Part shown: positions 34,330 to 46,450 of the stretch, piece by piece
Position numbering within the stretch: position 1 is the first letter of the stretch
How the letters are laid out: the number at the start of each line of letters is the position of its first letter
Assembly (NCBI GenBank): GCA_036417435.1
Contig: CM070910.1
Coordinates: 15,255,501-15,319,500 of the forward strand
DNA: 64,000 bases
Direction: 5' to 3'
Source: Inia geoffrensis
Taxonomy: Eukaryota > Chordata > Mammalia > Artiodactyla > Iniidae
The notes under the pieces: model-generated
What the model was told of the DNA's origin: nothing
Databases searched by the model: none
The model's input: the letters and a program-made list of their open reading frames with translations, nothing else
Position numbers and translations under genes: made by a program

Positions 34330-37300
34330 TTCCTTTCTCAGAAATCTCAGATCTCCTTATTTTCCACCCAGTTCTACTCTCATGAGCATCATTGCATTTA
34401 CTGCTCCACTTCACTCCTCCTCGCCTGGGCACGGACCATTTCCCCACACGCGTGGATATCCATTCTCCACCCTCACCTTAGTTCCTCGCCACTTTACTCC
34501 TGATCACCCTTCCCTCCACTCCAGAACAGCAGCACACAATCATAGCCGCCCCCAGAGCCTCATCATCACCCAGAAGTGCCCTCCCTTTCCGCAGGACTCC
34601 AGAAGTCCCCTCTTCAATTACAGATCTCTGTATTTTCCATCTCTCCACCTTAACTCTTGCTGAACCAGTTCTCTGACCTATCCTTCAACCTGTGCCTATT
34701 TTCCCGGCTGGTTTCACTTCTCCACTCAGCCTGGGAATCATGCTCAGTCACTGCAGGTCGGATGCTGGGTGGTACTGTCTTCCCTTGCCCACTTAACCTT
34801 CACCCTCACCGCTCTGCCAGTCCTCAGCCTTGGGGAACCCACGTGCGCCCCATGGCTCCTCAACACTAATGTTGAAGTTGCTGGATCAACACACACGTTC
34901 ATGGTGGCCGGCTTCAGTGGGCCTAGGATCCTTTCACAGATTACTGTAGTCATCCCTACTGACTTGCTAGCCTGTGTTCTTTCTTTCTTTATTTTTAGGT
35001 TTTTTTTTTTAAGTTATTTATTTTTGGCTGCATTGGGTCTTCGTTGCTGCACACGGGCTTCCTCTAGATGCGGCGAGCGGGGGCTACTCTTCGTTGCGGT
35101 GTGCAGGCTTCTCATTGCAGTGGCTTCTCTTTATGTGGAGTATGGGCTCTAGGCACGTGGGCTTCAGTTGTTGTGGCTCGTGGGCTCAGTAGTTGTGGCT
35201 CGCAGGCTCAGTAGTCGTGGCGCACGGGCTTAGTTGCTCTGCGGCATGTGGGGTCTTCCTGGACCAGGGATCGAACGCGTGTCCCCTGCAATGGCAGGCG
35301 GATTCTCAGCCACTGCGCCACCAGGGAAGTCCCTAGCCTGTGTTCTTTAGCACGTGTTCTGAACCTCTCCACTTTCCCTCGGACATCCAGCCCCATCTTT
35401 GCTTCGCTCACCCGGTAGACGCCGTTACCACCAACTTCAGTGACGGCAAACTCTTTAAGTTCCCTCAAGTCCACCTCAAAGTTTATCCTTTCTCAGTTTT
35501 CTTCTCCCCCAGCTCAGGGAAGATGTTTCTGACCCTTTCCGAGACTAACCCCTATACCTACTGGTAAAGCGAATATAAATAGTGTAATTAGTGTAGAAGA
35601 GGCGAATAGATTTATTATTTTTGTATAGAGCCGCACCAGTTTTCTGGTTCCTAAGACCAATGGGATTACTTCTATCCTTTAAATGTTTTCAAAAGCCATA
35701 TTGCAAACATGTGGAGGCGTGCATTAGCTGTTCTTGCATACTTTTTCAGTAAATAAGAAGTCTTGAGCTTCCAGCATCAAGTTCACGATCTAATGTTTTT
35801 ATTAGACTATATTTACAGTACATGCCCCCATCCCCGAACTTCGGGGGTTAAGGATGATCCTATTCTGCCATCTCCCTGGGGTCACATTCCAAGGGGTGTT
35901 CCACCTCTTATCTTTACTGTCTCCTGTTCCCTTTCCCTGTCCCCTTAGCCTACATGTCCACCCTATTCTTCATGAGGGCAAAGCGTCTTGCTTTGATCTT
36001 ACCTCCCCTCAAACTGCCACCGTTTGTCTCTTCTGAACTTTGTTTAAAAAAGAAGGCTACACCCAGTCTGCTCCTTACTTCTCCCTTTCTTGTCAACCCA
36101 CTGCCCTCTCTCCCTTATCTCTTAGTTGCCAAATCTAATATGTACTTTTCTGTTCGAATCTGTCTTCATCTCTGCAGGCTTTGAGATGGTTACTCCACTC
36201 GTTCTCGGTGACGTTCCTTCCTTTGTTACCACACTTTTCTCCTTCGGTTTTCTTACTGCCTCATCCGGCTGCTCTTCCTTTGGTTCTTCTGTAAATCCGC
36301 CAACCCTTGCTGGTCACTCAGATGTTGGGATTCCCAGGGGTCCGTCTTTCCTTTACACGTTTGTGTGGGTCTTCCTATCAAATCTCGGGGCTTCGGTGAC
36401 TGGCTGTGTGGAGAGACCTGCGTCTCTCCCTGCAGCTGAGCCGCCCCTGCACACGTGTCCCTGCTGTTCCCTCTGAGGCCCATCCAATCGGTCCCTCCCC
36501 TGGGTAACCCGTCCTGGAACTCACAACACCATCCTCTTGGCCCAACTCCTGACTCATCCTTGACTTTTATTTCTCCCTCTCCTCATGCACTTGGTGGGCA
36601 AAATCCTGTTCCCTCTGCTTCCACGATGGGCTCTGCCTCTCCCCACTCTCTTATGCTCCCTGGCAGTGCCCCTCATCTCTCTTCTAGGCCACTGTGGAAG
36701 CCTGTTAATTCTTCTCCTGCCGCCACTCACACTCCGCCAGCTGAACCGTCACACTGTCCCAAAGTTACACTCTCACAGCACAGGGCGGCCCACGCCACCC
36801 CCCACCCCACAAAGCCTTCAGTAGTTTCCCACCACGAAAATCCAGGCTCCTCAGTGTTTGTGTTCAAAGCCCTTCAAAGGCCGGCTGACCGCTTTCCACT
36901 TTTCTAGTCTTACGTCCTACTCCATCTCCTGAGGACTCGACCTTTCCGTCCGGGCACACTCTGTGTGCTGTGAACACAGGGCCCCTTTTCACACCTCCTT
37001 GTTTTTTGTTTACGCTGTTCTCTCAGCTTGGTTTCCCTTTTTCTTTTCCCCCACTTAATAAAAAAATTCCTCATCCTTCAAGACTGAGCGAACAGGCATT
37101 GTCCTTCCCCTCCTCACTCGACTGTAAAGTCGAACACTTTATTCTTCCGCAATACTTGGCTTACACCTCTACCAATTCATCATATCATTTATATGACCAG
37201 CTCCCTGGTCTGCAAATTCCTTCACGGCCTAGTCTGGGTCTTGCTTCCCACAGAGCCTAAGCCAGCTTTATCCACCCCAGGTGCTTAGCACACCTTTGAA
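34330..37300 (+). mobile_element. Long L2 LINE relic, interrupted
   Basis: From about 35,950 to 37,300 the blocks follow the L2 ORF2 to 3' end order: ttgccaaatctaatatgtac, ctgcaggctttgagatggtt, ctgactcatccttgactttt, gtagtttcccaccacgaaaa, aaagcccttcaaaggccggc, and ggtgcttagcacacctttga at the end. Bases 34,330-34,980 and 35,340-35,560 are similar pyrimidine-rich sequence and may be its upstream part, but that is less certain. A CHR SINE has split it. All frames are broken. Confidence 0.65.
34999..35333 (-). repeat. CHR SINE, long form
   Basis: In minus orientation it is complete from gggacttccctggtggcgca at 35,333 to the A tail at 34,999. The 16-base target duplication ctagcctgtgttcttt stands on both sides. 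It has inserted into older L2-like sequence. Confidence 0.93.
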
Positions 37301-37593
37301 TAATTCTCATAACTGCCTTTATTTTCTACTAGTTCTCTAGGAATTCCCTTACAGTCGTCTCCTTATTTTTCTTCTTTCAAGCCACAAAAGGAGCAACAAC
37401 AACAAACCAAGAACTTCCCACCGAGTCTTCCTACGTATGAATCTTTTCAGTACCAATGGCTGGTTCGGTCGATCCTTACGTAGCCTATCTCTCAACTGTC
37501 CTCATTTTGAAGGTGCACGTTTGCTGCCGTCAGGCTGTCTTTCTGGGACTTGAATTCCTTCAGTTTTACTGTTTGCGGCCCTCACGGTCTTAC

Positions 37594-37680
37594 CTTAGCT
37601 GGAATCTTCGCCGCATGATTCTCCAGGATCAGCCTCTTCAGGTGCAGAACCCACAGGCGTTTGTCTTGCTGCGACTTCGC
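37594..37680 (-). CDS. PLEKHG1: PLEKHG1 exon: C-terminal helix of the PH domain
   Basis: The 87-base exon (29 codons, phase 0-0) lies between tcctggtag and gtaaga and encodes [20 protein letters not shown] to NHAAKIPAK (residues 227-255). It carries the PH domain's last helix, with the near-invariant Trp ([11 protein letters not shown]). It is separated from the next exon by an intron of only 164 bases. Confidence 0.95.
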
Positions 37681-37844
37681 CTACCAGGAGGAGATGTGGA
37701 CAGTCATGCCACCCCACCAGTCGCAAGACGCAGACACTCCTAAGACCCTCCGACTGGATGGGACACACGTGGGGTGGCCGGAAAGTCCTGCAAAGGCCTC
37801 CAGGCATGACGCACAAGGGCAGGGAGGCGAGGGGGTGCTGGTAC

Positions 37845-37940
37845 CTGAACGGTGTGCTGCAGCTTGGGGTTCTGGTAGTGGAAGACGCTGAAGCTAAGGG
37901 GCTCCTTCGGGATCACTTCCACCAGCATGAGGTTGCCGCA
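37845..37940 (-). CDS. PLEKHG1: PLEKHG1 exon: PH domain beta strands
   Basis: The 96-base exon (32 codons, phase 0-0) lies between cgcccctccag and gtacca. It encodes [20 protein letters not shown] to NPKLQHTVQ (residues 195-226), the middle-to-late strands of the PH domain, which in this family binds membranes and tunes the adjacent DH. Two of the three PH exons and their two introns fit in about 0.4 kb. Confidence 0.95.
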
Positions 37941-38034
37941 CTGGAGGGGCGGGCAGAGAGGGGGAGGCAGGCTCGCGAGAGGATGGAAGCAGCGCCCCGG
38001 TCCCCCCCCACCCGGGACCTCTATTCGGACCTAC

Positions 38035-38217
38035 CAGGATGTGAGCTTTGTACGTAAACGTGTCGTCTCTCTTCTTGGTGATGAGAAGCAGCTTGTCAAA
38101 GAGGAAGAGCGTCCGCTCATTCTTGGCCCGCTGGAGGCGGAAGGTCCCCTCGAGAACTAGCTCCCCGTAGCTGGTCAGGTCTGGCCCCTTCCAGTTGGTG
38201 AGCAAACTCTGTATCTC
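38035..38217 (-). CDS. PLEKHG1: PLEKHG1 exon: DH-PH junction and start of the PH domain
   Basis: The 183-base exon (61 codons, phase 0-0) has acceptor actgtttcag and donor gtaggt. It encodes [20 protein letters not shown] to [14 protein letters not shown] (residues 134-194). It links the end of the DH domain to the first PH strands; [16 protein letters not shown] is the typical beta3-beta4 pattern of Dbl-family PH domains. Confidence 0.95.
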
Positions 38218-39186
38218 CTGAAACAGTGAACGTTCCCTGTGATTAAACGGGAGGTGGGAAGGCAAGACGGCGAGGACACAGGGGCCCATTTGTTGAGCCT
38301 CAAGAATGGTGGCTAAATACCTGCGACAGGGTCTAAGGGCCCTGCGTGGTGTCTGACGTGTCTGCTCTCCATGACATAAATCTGCATTTATGGCTGATGT
38401 CACTTAAGGGTGAACAGAAATGAATCAAGTTGTTAATTGACGAGTTGCCAATTACTTCTTTCCATCCCTCCATAATCCCTCTACTAAGGCAGTGGAACTG
38501 TCTTTCAAAAGCCAGGTAAGGAGGCTGCTGGTGTGTGGCCTTCTCAGCTATCCTTCTCAGGATGTGCTCACCCCCATTCTCTGGACGAACACCCTCAGAG
38601 CTACTGACCTGAAAAACCTCTTTCCAGAAACTGAACTCACACCACATATAAGTAACGCAAAATGAAAGCCTGAGGAAAATCACACAAGATACATCTTCTC
38701 AGAAATTTCCTGATATTACTCCCCATTCATCTGGGGAAGGGAAATGAATGTTTCTTCACCACCACTGTGTTTTTGATGGAACTTCATAAATATCGATAGC
38801 GTGACTTTGAAGTTTCTTTAGGATTTATTGTACATCCCTATCAACGTTTTTAAAGGAAGCTGATGTTGTTATTTTGGAAAAATGAAGACATTCACAAACA
38901 GCACTTAATTAAGCAGCCCATAAAACCACCTAAAACCTCATTGGCTGAAGGTAGAAATGGATAGAAATGGAGGTAAGTCTGAGCCAGAGCCTGATTTAGT
39001 GGTGTCTTCAGACTGCTGGACAGATTCTTAAGCTATGAAAAACCAGTCATTTAGCCATTTCTGAATATCTAACACACATTATGTCTGACATTATGCCGCA
39101 AAACACTTGAATGACGAAGCATAAAACCTTCCTTACTGCTACACAAAGCAGATACGGCCTGGAAGATTAGAATGTCATCTTCCTTT

Positions 39187-39531
39187 GGACTTCCCTGGTG
39201 GCGCAGCGGCTAAGAATCTGCTTGCCAGTGCAGGGGACACAGGTTCAAGCCCTGGTCCGGGAAGATCCCACATGCTGCAGAGCAACTAAGCCCGCATGCC
39301 ACAACTACTGAGCCTGCGCTCCAGAGCCCGCGAGCCACAACTACTGAGCCCATGTGCCACGACTACTGAAGCTCACGTGCCTAGAGCCTGTGCTCCGCAA
39401 CAAGAGAAGCCACCACAATGAGAAGCCCGTGCACCGCAACCAAGAGTAGCCCCCGCCCGCCACAACTAGAGCCCGTGTGCAGCAACGAAGACCCAATGTG
39501 GCCAAAAATAAATGAATTAAAAAAATAAAAA
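39187..39531 (+). repeat. CHR SINE, long form
   Basis: It is complete from ggacttccctggtggcgcag to an A-rich tail and is flanked by a perfect 18-base duplication (agaatgtcatcttccttt). The very good duplication suggests a rather young insertion. It is antisense to PLEKHG1. Confidence 0.94.
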
Positions 39532-39613
39532 GAATGTCATCTTCCTTTGATTTTTGATATTCAATTGCATCATACCACACTCTGGCTGCCTATAGATGAA
39601 ACCTAGAGTTTTG

Positions 39614-39897
39614 TTTTTGTTTTTTTTTTTTTGGCTGCATTGGGTCTTCACTGCTGTGCACAGGCTTTCTCTAGTTGCAGCGAGCGGGGGCTACTCTTCA
39701 TTGCGGTGCACGGGCTTCTCATTGTGGTGGCTTCTCTTGTTGCAGAACATGGGCTCTAGGTGCGCGGCCTTCAGTAGTTGCGGCATGTGGGCTTAGCTGC
39801 TCCACGGCATGTGGGATCTTCCCAGACCAGGGCTCGAACCCGTGTCCCCCTGCATTGTCAGGTGGATTCCTAACCACTGTACCACCTCGGAAGTCCC
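39614..39897 (-). repeat. CHR SINE, long form with internal deletion
   Basis: In minus orientation it runs from gggacttccgaggtggtaca at 39,897 to the A tail at 39,614. The gaaacc-agagttttgtt target duplication is imperfect. It is about 280 bp, missing part of the repeated body. Confidence 0.9.
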
Positions 39898-40377
39898 GAA
39901 ACCTTGAGTTTTGTTCAGAGGTATGGCCTGAAGAGCGTAGCTCTTTTCCCTCCTGAGTCAGATGTAGGTGCTCTGCAGAGCATGGAGTCACCCTGGGCTT
40001 TGCTTTTACTCCAGGGGCAACAAGGAGCTTAGGACTAGCCTCTGGGCCCATGTGACCTTTTGTTTTTAAATAATGCATCTTTTGAGATGCCCAGGACATG
40101 ATTGCTGACTTAGCATCTATCCAAAGTTCCCAGGAATTTAGGGCTCAAAATGTTGACAATGGAAGGGATCTTAGTAAACGTGTCTTATTTTAAAAGTGAG
40201 GAATCTAAAATGCAGTGGTGAGCCTCCTCCCCAGTGAAACTGCCAAGGACCTGGTTCCAGACTTAGCTCTCCTTCCTCTGAGTCCTCTGTCCCATCACCA
40301 CTTGTTCGCCACCTCATGATTTTGCATGAACTAGTGAGAGGGGAACAGAGCCTTAAAATCCCTTTAAACAATTTGGA

Positions 40378-40712
40378 GGGCTTCCCTGGTGGCGCAGTTG
40401 TTAAGAATCCGCCTGCCAATGCAGGGGACACGGGTTCGAGCCCTGGTCCAGGAGGATCCCATGTGCTGCAGAGCAACTAAGCCCGTGTGCCTCAACTACT
40501 GAGCCTGCGCTCTAGAGCCTGTGAGCCACAACTACTGAAGCCCGCGTGCCTAGAGCGCGTGCTCCGCAACAAGAGAAGCCACTGCGATGAGAAGCCTGCA
40601 CACCGCAACGAAGAGGAGCCCCTGCCCTCCGCAACTAGAGAAAGCCCGCGCACAGCAATGAAGACCCAACACAGCCCAAGATAAATAAATTTATAAAAAC
40701 AAAAAACAAAAA
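40378..40712 (+). repeat. CHR SINE, long form
   Basis: It is complete from gggcttccctggtggcgcag to a ttataaaaacaaaaaacaaa tail, with an imperfect caatttggag/cagtttggag duplication. It is antisense to PLEKHG1. Confidence 0.92.
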
Positions 40713-41035
40713 GCAGTTTGGAGAGAGTTGCTTTCAGCAAGAATTGCTTATTGGTAATTAATATAAAATAAGGCCTTGGGAGACTCAAATTTTTAATTTG
40801 GGTCACAGAAGGGGCTATGAGCAAACTATTAGTTTGAACGTTACAATGTACCTTTCTCTTTAACAGCCAGTAAATAATGATCAGTATTATCGATGTCCTG
40901 ATCTTTTCTCAAGGAGATCTATGATGAAGGCCATGAATGACGTGCAACACTGAACAGCCTTAATATCTGATTTGGGAAGTGATAACAAGTCATAGGGCCG
41001 CAGCCCCACCAGGCACTGCCACCCTGAGGCCTCAC

Positions 41036-41167
41036 CTGTAACCGGACGGCGTGTTCATGCTTCCGCTTCATGTCGTTGATGTGCCAGGCTACTCGCTGCA
41101 TCGTGTCTATAGCATCAAGCACCACGTCGTAGCCTTCTGTGTCCTTGTCAAGGTGATTTTCTATTTC
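41036..41167 (-). CDS. PLEKHG1: PLEKHG1 exon: C-terminal part of the DH domain
   Basis: The 132-base exon (44 codons, phase 0-0) lies between tttttttaaag and gtgagg. It encodes [20 protein letters not shown] to [10 protein letters not shown] (residues 90-133), the last long helix of the RhoGEF (DH) domain. The upstream exon ends LLLH, giving the conserved HLLLHEIENHL block. Confidence 0.95.
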
Positions 41168-41984
41168 CTTTAAAAAAAACCCAAAACACCCAACCCTAGT
41201 TATTTTCAAAATTTTTTTCTTATATACTCAATGAAACAAAAGGCACTTCTGTGATTAGTTTCTCATTTTTTTTTTTTTTTTTTTTGCTTATTTACACACT
41301 ATCATCTTTCCTTAAGATTCTGAGATAACTACCAGAAATACCTACAACAAAATGGTAAGATACGAATAAGAATGGAACTAGGAAAAATAGAAGTTGATGA
41401 GAATTGCATGAGGAGGAATTTGACAAGGAGGATGAAACAAAACAAGTATACAGGCCGTTAAGTCTCACAGAGATATTAGAGTGATTATAATAGATAAGAG
41501 AGTTGATATTATAGTTGGAGATTTCTGAACTTCCTGGTGGCCAGTGTAGTACAGTTCTCAGTAATATGGTTCTCACTCTTACTACATAGGAAACATAATT
41601 TTTTTTTTCTCCCAGAGGAAGCAAAACTAATACACAGGGCTTAATATGCAATGGCCTCAAAACAAAGCAAAACAAAAAACAATGAATATTATATTTAAAA
41701 AAATACCTATACAGCAAGACATTTTCATGTAGTCAAGGCTTTAAAGCCTTTAAAGCCTTTCACTAGTTCATGAAATTCACTAAAGATAATCCTTCAGAGT
41801 GCTGAGAGATACCTCATGGTTCAAGTATTCACTCTCTGATGGTCAGAAGGATGTAACAACAGCACTTATCTGGGCCCTGGAGTTCCACAATCCCAGGGAG
41901 ATGAGAAGGGGACACGATTATAATCTAATTCTTTTAAGTACATAAGACACATGTCCCTAGACTCCTATGAGTCTAAGGATAGGG

Positions 41985-42072
41985 ACTATTGCATAGTTCC
42001 TTTAGTCCTTTATGTTCTCAACAGTGCCCACCAGAGAGCTGGGTGGTAAATAAACGCTTATTTAACTGAAGC
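41985..42072 (+). repeat. L2 3'-end fragment
   Basis: The short match reads agggactattgcatag, caacagtgccca, gtaaataaacgcttatttaa, as in L2 3' ends. It is diverged. Confidence 0.5.
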
Positions 42073-42664
42073 TGTATTGTCTTCAAAGAGCAACAATAAG
42101 TTTTAAGTATCTAAATTCCAATGTAAGTATCTAAAAGAGTAAGAAGGTACTAGAGTCAATTAGACTGTTCCTATGACACTTATCATGCAGAGGTGTTAAG
42201 CTCAAGGGTGGAGGTTGAATCTAATGGTATAAATTATGAAGATTAGTTCCCTTGTTTTTTAGTCACACTTTGTTTACTTTTACTGAATCCTCAAATTTTC
42301 CATCCAGCTAGAAACTGGAAAGGAATTTACATTTTCTTTCTGCACTCAGACTCAGCTGTTAGAAAGGTTCTATGAAACTGTATCACTAAACTAACAACTC
42401 CCAGGTAAGTTCAAGATCAAGAGAAAACTTAAAAAATAATCATTTCTTCTTTTAGTCTGAGAGGCAATCCTGTTCATCAATAGACAGACTCAGAAGTACA
42501 GAGTGTATTTCTGTGGGGATTTTCACGGGTGGCTACACAACTTTGAAGTGATGTGCATGATATAGAAGGAACACTCTAAGCCAGCTATAAAAGCAAAAAT
42601 ACTCCAGGCAATTAGTTTTAAATTAATCTAACCACTGTTCTTCCCTTTTATCTTCACTATCAGC

Positions 42665-43009
42665 TGTTATGAGCTGAATGTTTGTGCCCTCCACAAATTC
42701 ATATGTTGAAATCCTAACCTCTCATGTGCTGGTATAAGGAGGTAGGGCCTTTGGAGCTGGTTAGGCCATAAGGGTGGAGCCCTCGTGAATGGTGTTAGTG
42801 CCCTCATAAAAGAGAGCCCAGAGAGCAGTCTTGCCTCTTCCCACAATGCGAGGAAATGAGGAGAAGAAGGCAGTGCGCAACCCAGAACTCAACCATGCTG
42901 GCCCCCTGATCTTGGACTTCAGCCTCCAGAACTGTGAGAAATAAATGTTTGTTGTCTAAGCCACCCAGTCTATGGTATTTTGTTATAGCAGCATGAACTA
43001 AGACACCAG
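42665..43009 (+). mobile_element. Solo LTR, MaLR-like (MLT1/MST type)
   Basis: It starts tgttatgagctgaatgtttg and contains catatgttgaaatcctaacc, ggtagggcctttggagctgg, cttggacttcagcctccaga and gtgagaaataaatgtttgtt, ending gcatgaactaagaca. This order is typical of mammalian apparent LTR retrotransposon LTRs, with the AATAAA in gagaaataaatg. No internal retroviral part is attached. The subfamily was not determined. Confidence 0.72.
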
Positions 43010-43594
43010 CTTTTAATTTAGAGGGTAACGGCTGTTCTTCCTAGCAGTTAACTTTTTGTAAGAATCTTGACTTGTTATATCTGACATGGCTTATGTAACG
43101 GAGGTCCAAGACTTTTCTTTTGATTGACTTACTGTCTAGAAAGCCATAAACAGAGATTACTGGGACATACTAGTTTTAAATGCCATATTAGCAGAGTCCA
43201 GCAAAGATCTATCCTGGGAAAGCTATTATTTTTTAAAGAATTATCTGGACAGTGATTTAGTAAATTAATCCCACTAAATTTAGAGGTCATTAAAACCAAT
43301 CGAACAGTTAAAGTAATATCCCTGATGTGGCTTCACAGGATGCTAGATTCTCCCAAGATGAGCCAGGCAGGCAAAAAGACAAAGCTGAGAAATTTCGGGT
43401 AAAGTTGGACCATAAAGAGTTCTTAAAATTTTAAATACGTATGAACTGAGCAACCTTGGAATGCCTATCCAAGTTAGAAACCTGGAATCATTTAAAAAGT
43501 GATACATGTAAATTGCAGGCATGTTGATATACATAGGAGCTCTGGATTTAAAAAAGATTTTTAATGCAGTATTAAAAATAATAAAATAAAAATA

Positions 43595-43715
43595 ATAGCT
43601 CATTTTTATTGACCGCCTGCGAGGCACCATGAACGTGGGAAATTTACAGGATTTGAACCCGGGCAGTCTTGCCCCAGAGCCCTGCTCCCAACCTCTCTGC
43701 TATCCTGTCTTTCTC
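43595..43715 (-). repeat. MIR SINE fragment
   Basis: The plus strand reads tttattgaccgcctgcgagg, then ggatttgaacccgggcagtc and ccctgctcccaacctctctg, which is the MIR core in reverse with a deletion in the middle. Confidence 0.6.
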
Positions 43716-44368
43716 AAGTTGCAAAGGGACAAAATTTCATTCTACTTATAGAGTGAAATTACTTTCAAGAACACTATTTCCCATTTTTATCAGCTTCCTT
43801 AGAAGATAAGAAATGAGAATGTATGAGAGCCATGTCTACTTTTGTTTCTAAGGTCTCCTTGAATTCTGTACAAATAATGGGAAATGATATAAAGAAAACA
43901 GGCCCCGAAGTGATGGGAAGCCCAGCTCGAAGATCATTCATCACGCTGCTCATCTGTCTTCTCCCCTTTCAGCCCCTTCTCGTTGCCCCTACACAAGCCA
44001 ATCTATGACAAACAGCTCTCCCTCCCAACTGCCTACTGAATCCGGGCCCATGGAAATAAAATAAAACCTAACAAAAAGATCTGTTGTTCATGAATGATAG
44101 CTCCCTGCCTGAAACTGTCACTCCTAAGCCCTATCACCATCAGAGCCAAAATGAATCTTTTTACTTGGCTGTTGTCAATGAGGTTGCAGGCCTAGAATAT
44201 AAATATCTCTAATGCCTCAAAGCAGATTAGTCAGTTGTAAAGTATGAGTGTGGAAAATGTTTCCATATGTCCACAGCTTTTTCTGATTTTTTTTTTCTCC
44301 TAAACTTAACATATACACACAAAATCCCCATCCCCTAGAAAGTCCTTCAAGCGCAGGCAGAAACTTAC

Positions 44369-44519
44369 ATGCAAAAGGAGATGATACTTGAGAATCCGCT
44401 GAACTGGTTTCAAGAGATAGGACCCCAGAGGCAGTGAGTGTTTCAAAGTTTCCTGACGTTCCCTGAAGAATTTGGCCAGCATCTTGTTCCTCATGCACTC
44501 TGTTAGCACAGCCACAGAT
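44369..44519 (-). CDS. PLEKHG1: PLEKHG1 exon: core of the DH domain
   Basis: The 151-base exon lies between cttctcgcag and gtaagt. One base completes an Arg codon, then it encodes 50 residues, [20 protein letters not shown] to [17 protein letters not shown] (residues 40-89). It contains the conserved region 3 signature of Dbl GEFs ([21 protein letters not shown]), whose Lys/Gln/Arg residues contact the GTPase switch regions. The signature is intact, so exchange activity is expected to be kept. Confidence 0.96.
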
Positions 44520-46119
44520 CTGCGAGAAGAAGAAATATTTTAAAATCTAGGTTGTAACGCTTAACACGAGTATTCAAGTTTTAAATGCTGGAGTGTGTTG
44601 ATACCTTAAAACAGGTAAGAGCTAGGGAAGCTAGAATGCTTCGGGGCAGGTTAAGAAAATGTGTCCCTCTGGGTGGGTGAATTAGAAAAAGACACTATAA
44701 GAAGGTAGTAAAATGTGGACACATGGCATCTAAGCAGTAAGCTCCTTCCTCCAGGGAGATGCTGCCCCTGCCAGGACACAGGGCTTTGCAAAGGGGATTT
44801 AAATTGGACGTTAGCCCCTAATTATGCCCCATCTTGGCATCTTTGTGCAGTGCTCAAATACACATCTGTATTCAGTTTTCAAGTTAGATCGCAAGGAGTG
44901 GGCACCTTTGTACTAAACAAAAGGAGTGCCTTCTTCCCAGTAGATCCAGCCCCGTGCCGGACGTTTGCCACCCCCTCTGCCGGTTGCCTTTAAATAAATG
45001 CACAAAGTGCGTGACATTATGTGCAGGTCTTTGGAGACCTCATCCCCCGAGGAACTTTCCTTTGAGAATCTCTGAACAGATCCTTCTTTCCACCACCAAG
45101 TGTCTCTCCTCATTCTAAATTTAGCTTTTGAGACAGTTGGATAACCTTGGTCCTTATGGAGCGTGCCTTACAGGGCATATTAGAAAAGGAGGTCGGAATG
45201 CTTCCTCCACCTCAGCTCCCCTAGGGGCAATAAGTACGGCCCCCAAACATCCTAGAGGGATGGTTGAAACAATGCTCATATCTTATACATAAAGCAAGCT
45301 GGTGGGCTTGTATAGTTGCACATACACACGTAAATTAAAATCTTATGGTCTCATAACTTAGAAGGAAGCAGGTGGAAGTAATTTCAGCCCCTTTCTCCCC
45401 AACTCAGTAATATGTTTTCAGAATTAATTTAGAGAAACAGAGCCAAACAACAAAATAAAACTCCTTGGAAGGAAGTGACATGGATGGAGGTCTCCTAATT
45501 AAGCGATCAGAATCCCTTTCGTGCCTGCCTGCTTGGAGAAATATCTCTGTTCAAATGGTTTTATTTTTCCCTTAAGATTTCAAAACTATTCTTCATCATG
45601 TAACTAGGGACTTTTCTAAGGTTCTTTAGAGTCAGAATCAGCTGCCCACTGGCCTTCTAACCATCTGAAGTTTTGAGTTCTTGCCCAAGGGTAAGACACC
45701 TGCCAGAAATCCTGAGCGCACTGAACTCCGGATTCAGGCCACGGGGAGACATCCGAGAACAATGACCTGAGCGGGTCTGTGCTCCTCCCTGGGGACAAGA
45801 GGGAGGGCTTGTGCCTCTTCCCAGCAAAGTCACTGGGGCATGACTGGTATGAAGAAAGACATCTGTCAAGGTGTGCAGGCGACATTTAATATCACCAGCC
45901 TGGATCCGAAGGGGAAAGACGCGTTGTCAGATGGGCTGAAACGCCTGGCGCTCATGGCTTGTGAAGACGGGGGCGGGAAATCTCGGGCCTCAGAGAGCAA
46001 ACTGATGGGAGGCAAGGGGACAGGAAGAAATCTCCTTCAATGAAGATGAAAACCACACAACTGGGCAAGAACCCAATGTGCCCACTTCACTGAGAGGGCC
46101 TGGGGAGTAGTTCCCTGCT

Positions 46120-46450
46120 AACACGTTTCTTTCCTCCTTCAAAGTCAGACCCAAGGTAAAAAACACTTCCTCCTGGAAACTGTCCTGATTTCTCATCGCT
46201 GGGACTTACTCCTTTATCTCATGCATCTTTAGCTTCTATTACATATGACTGGGTTGGTACTACATTGACTTGTATTCATTGATTTGATCTTTCCTAACGG
46301 CGGTTCCACTACTGCATTTGGTTCAGTTCCGACTCTCAAAACAACATAAACTGCTAGAAAGCAAGGGATATTCGTTCCTATTTCCTGCCGGTGTACACCA
46401 AGCTTGGACTTGTGCCCTACGAAGGACAGGCTCTCAGAAATGTCCTGCAC
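46120..46450 (+). repeat. L2 3'-end fragment
   Basis: The pyrimidine-rich stretch with cactgag/cttcctcctggaaactgtcc, a tactcctttatctcatgc block and aaactgctagaaagcaaggg fits the L2 3' region. It is diverged. Confidence 0.55.

Larger units (their letters stand above)
31433..37593 (-). other. PLEKHG1: PLEKHG1 intron (6.2 kb)
   Basis: The intron contains a GGAA-rich tract (31,690-31,760), a CHR SINE (33,162-33,385), a MIR (33,600-33,825) and a long L2 relic (about 34,330-37,300) interrupted by another CHR SINE (34,999-35,333). A poly(A) of 18 lies at 32,671-32,690. The open frames here (for example 34,310-34,663 and 36,126-36,907) are low-complexity by-products of the L2. About 32,200-33,100 and 33,830-34,330 show no clear feature. 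Confidence 0.75.
38218..41035 (-). other. PLEKHG1: PLEKHG1 intron with three CHR SINEs (2.8 kb)
   Basis: The intron contains SINEs at 39187-39531 (+), 39614-39897 (-) and 40378-40712 (+). The first two form an inverted pair. The stretches 38,230-39,180 and 39,900-40,370 contain no recognised feature. Confidence 0.8.
41168..44368 (-). other. PLEKHG1: PLEKHG1 intron (3.2 kb)
   Basis: The intron contains an L2 end (about 41,985-42,072), a MaLR-like LTR (42,665-43,009) and a MIR piece (43,595-43,715). A T run of about 22 lies at 41,264-41,285. I recognise nothing else, and there is no CHR SINE here. Confidence 0.75.

Noticed and set aside
34310..36907. Plus-strand open frames of 100-150 codons in the intron.
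   Set aside because: They fall in pyrimidine-rich L2-type sequence; translation is low-complexity Ser/Pro/Leu and frames shift repeatedly. No gene is supported.
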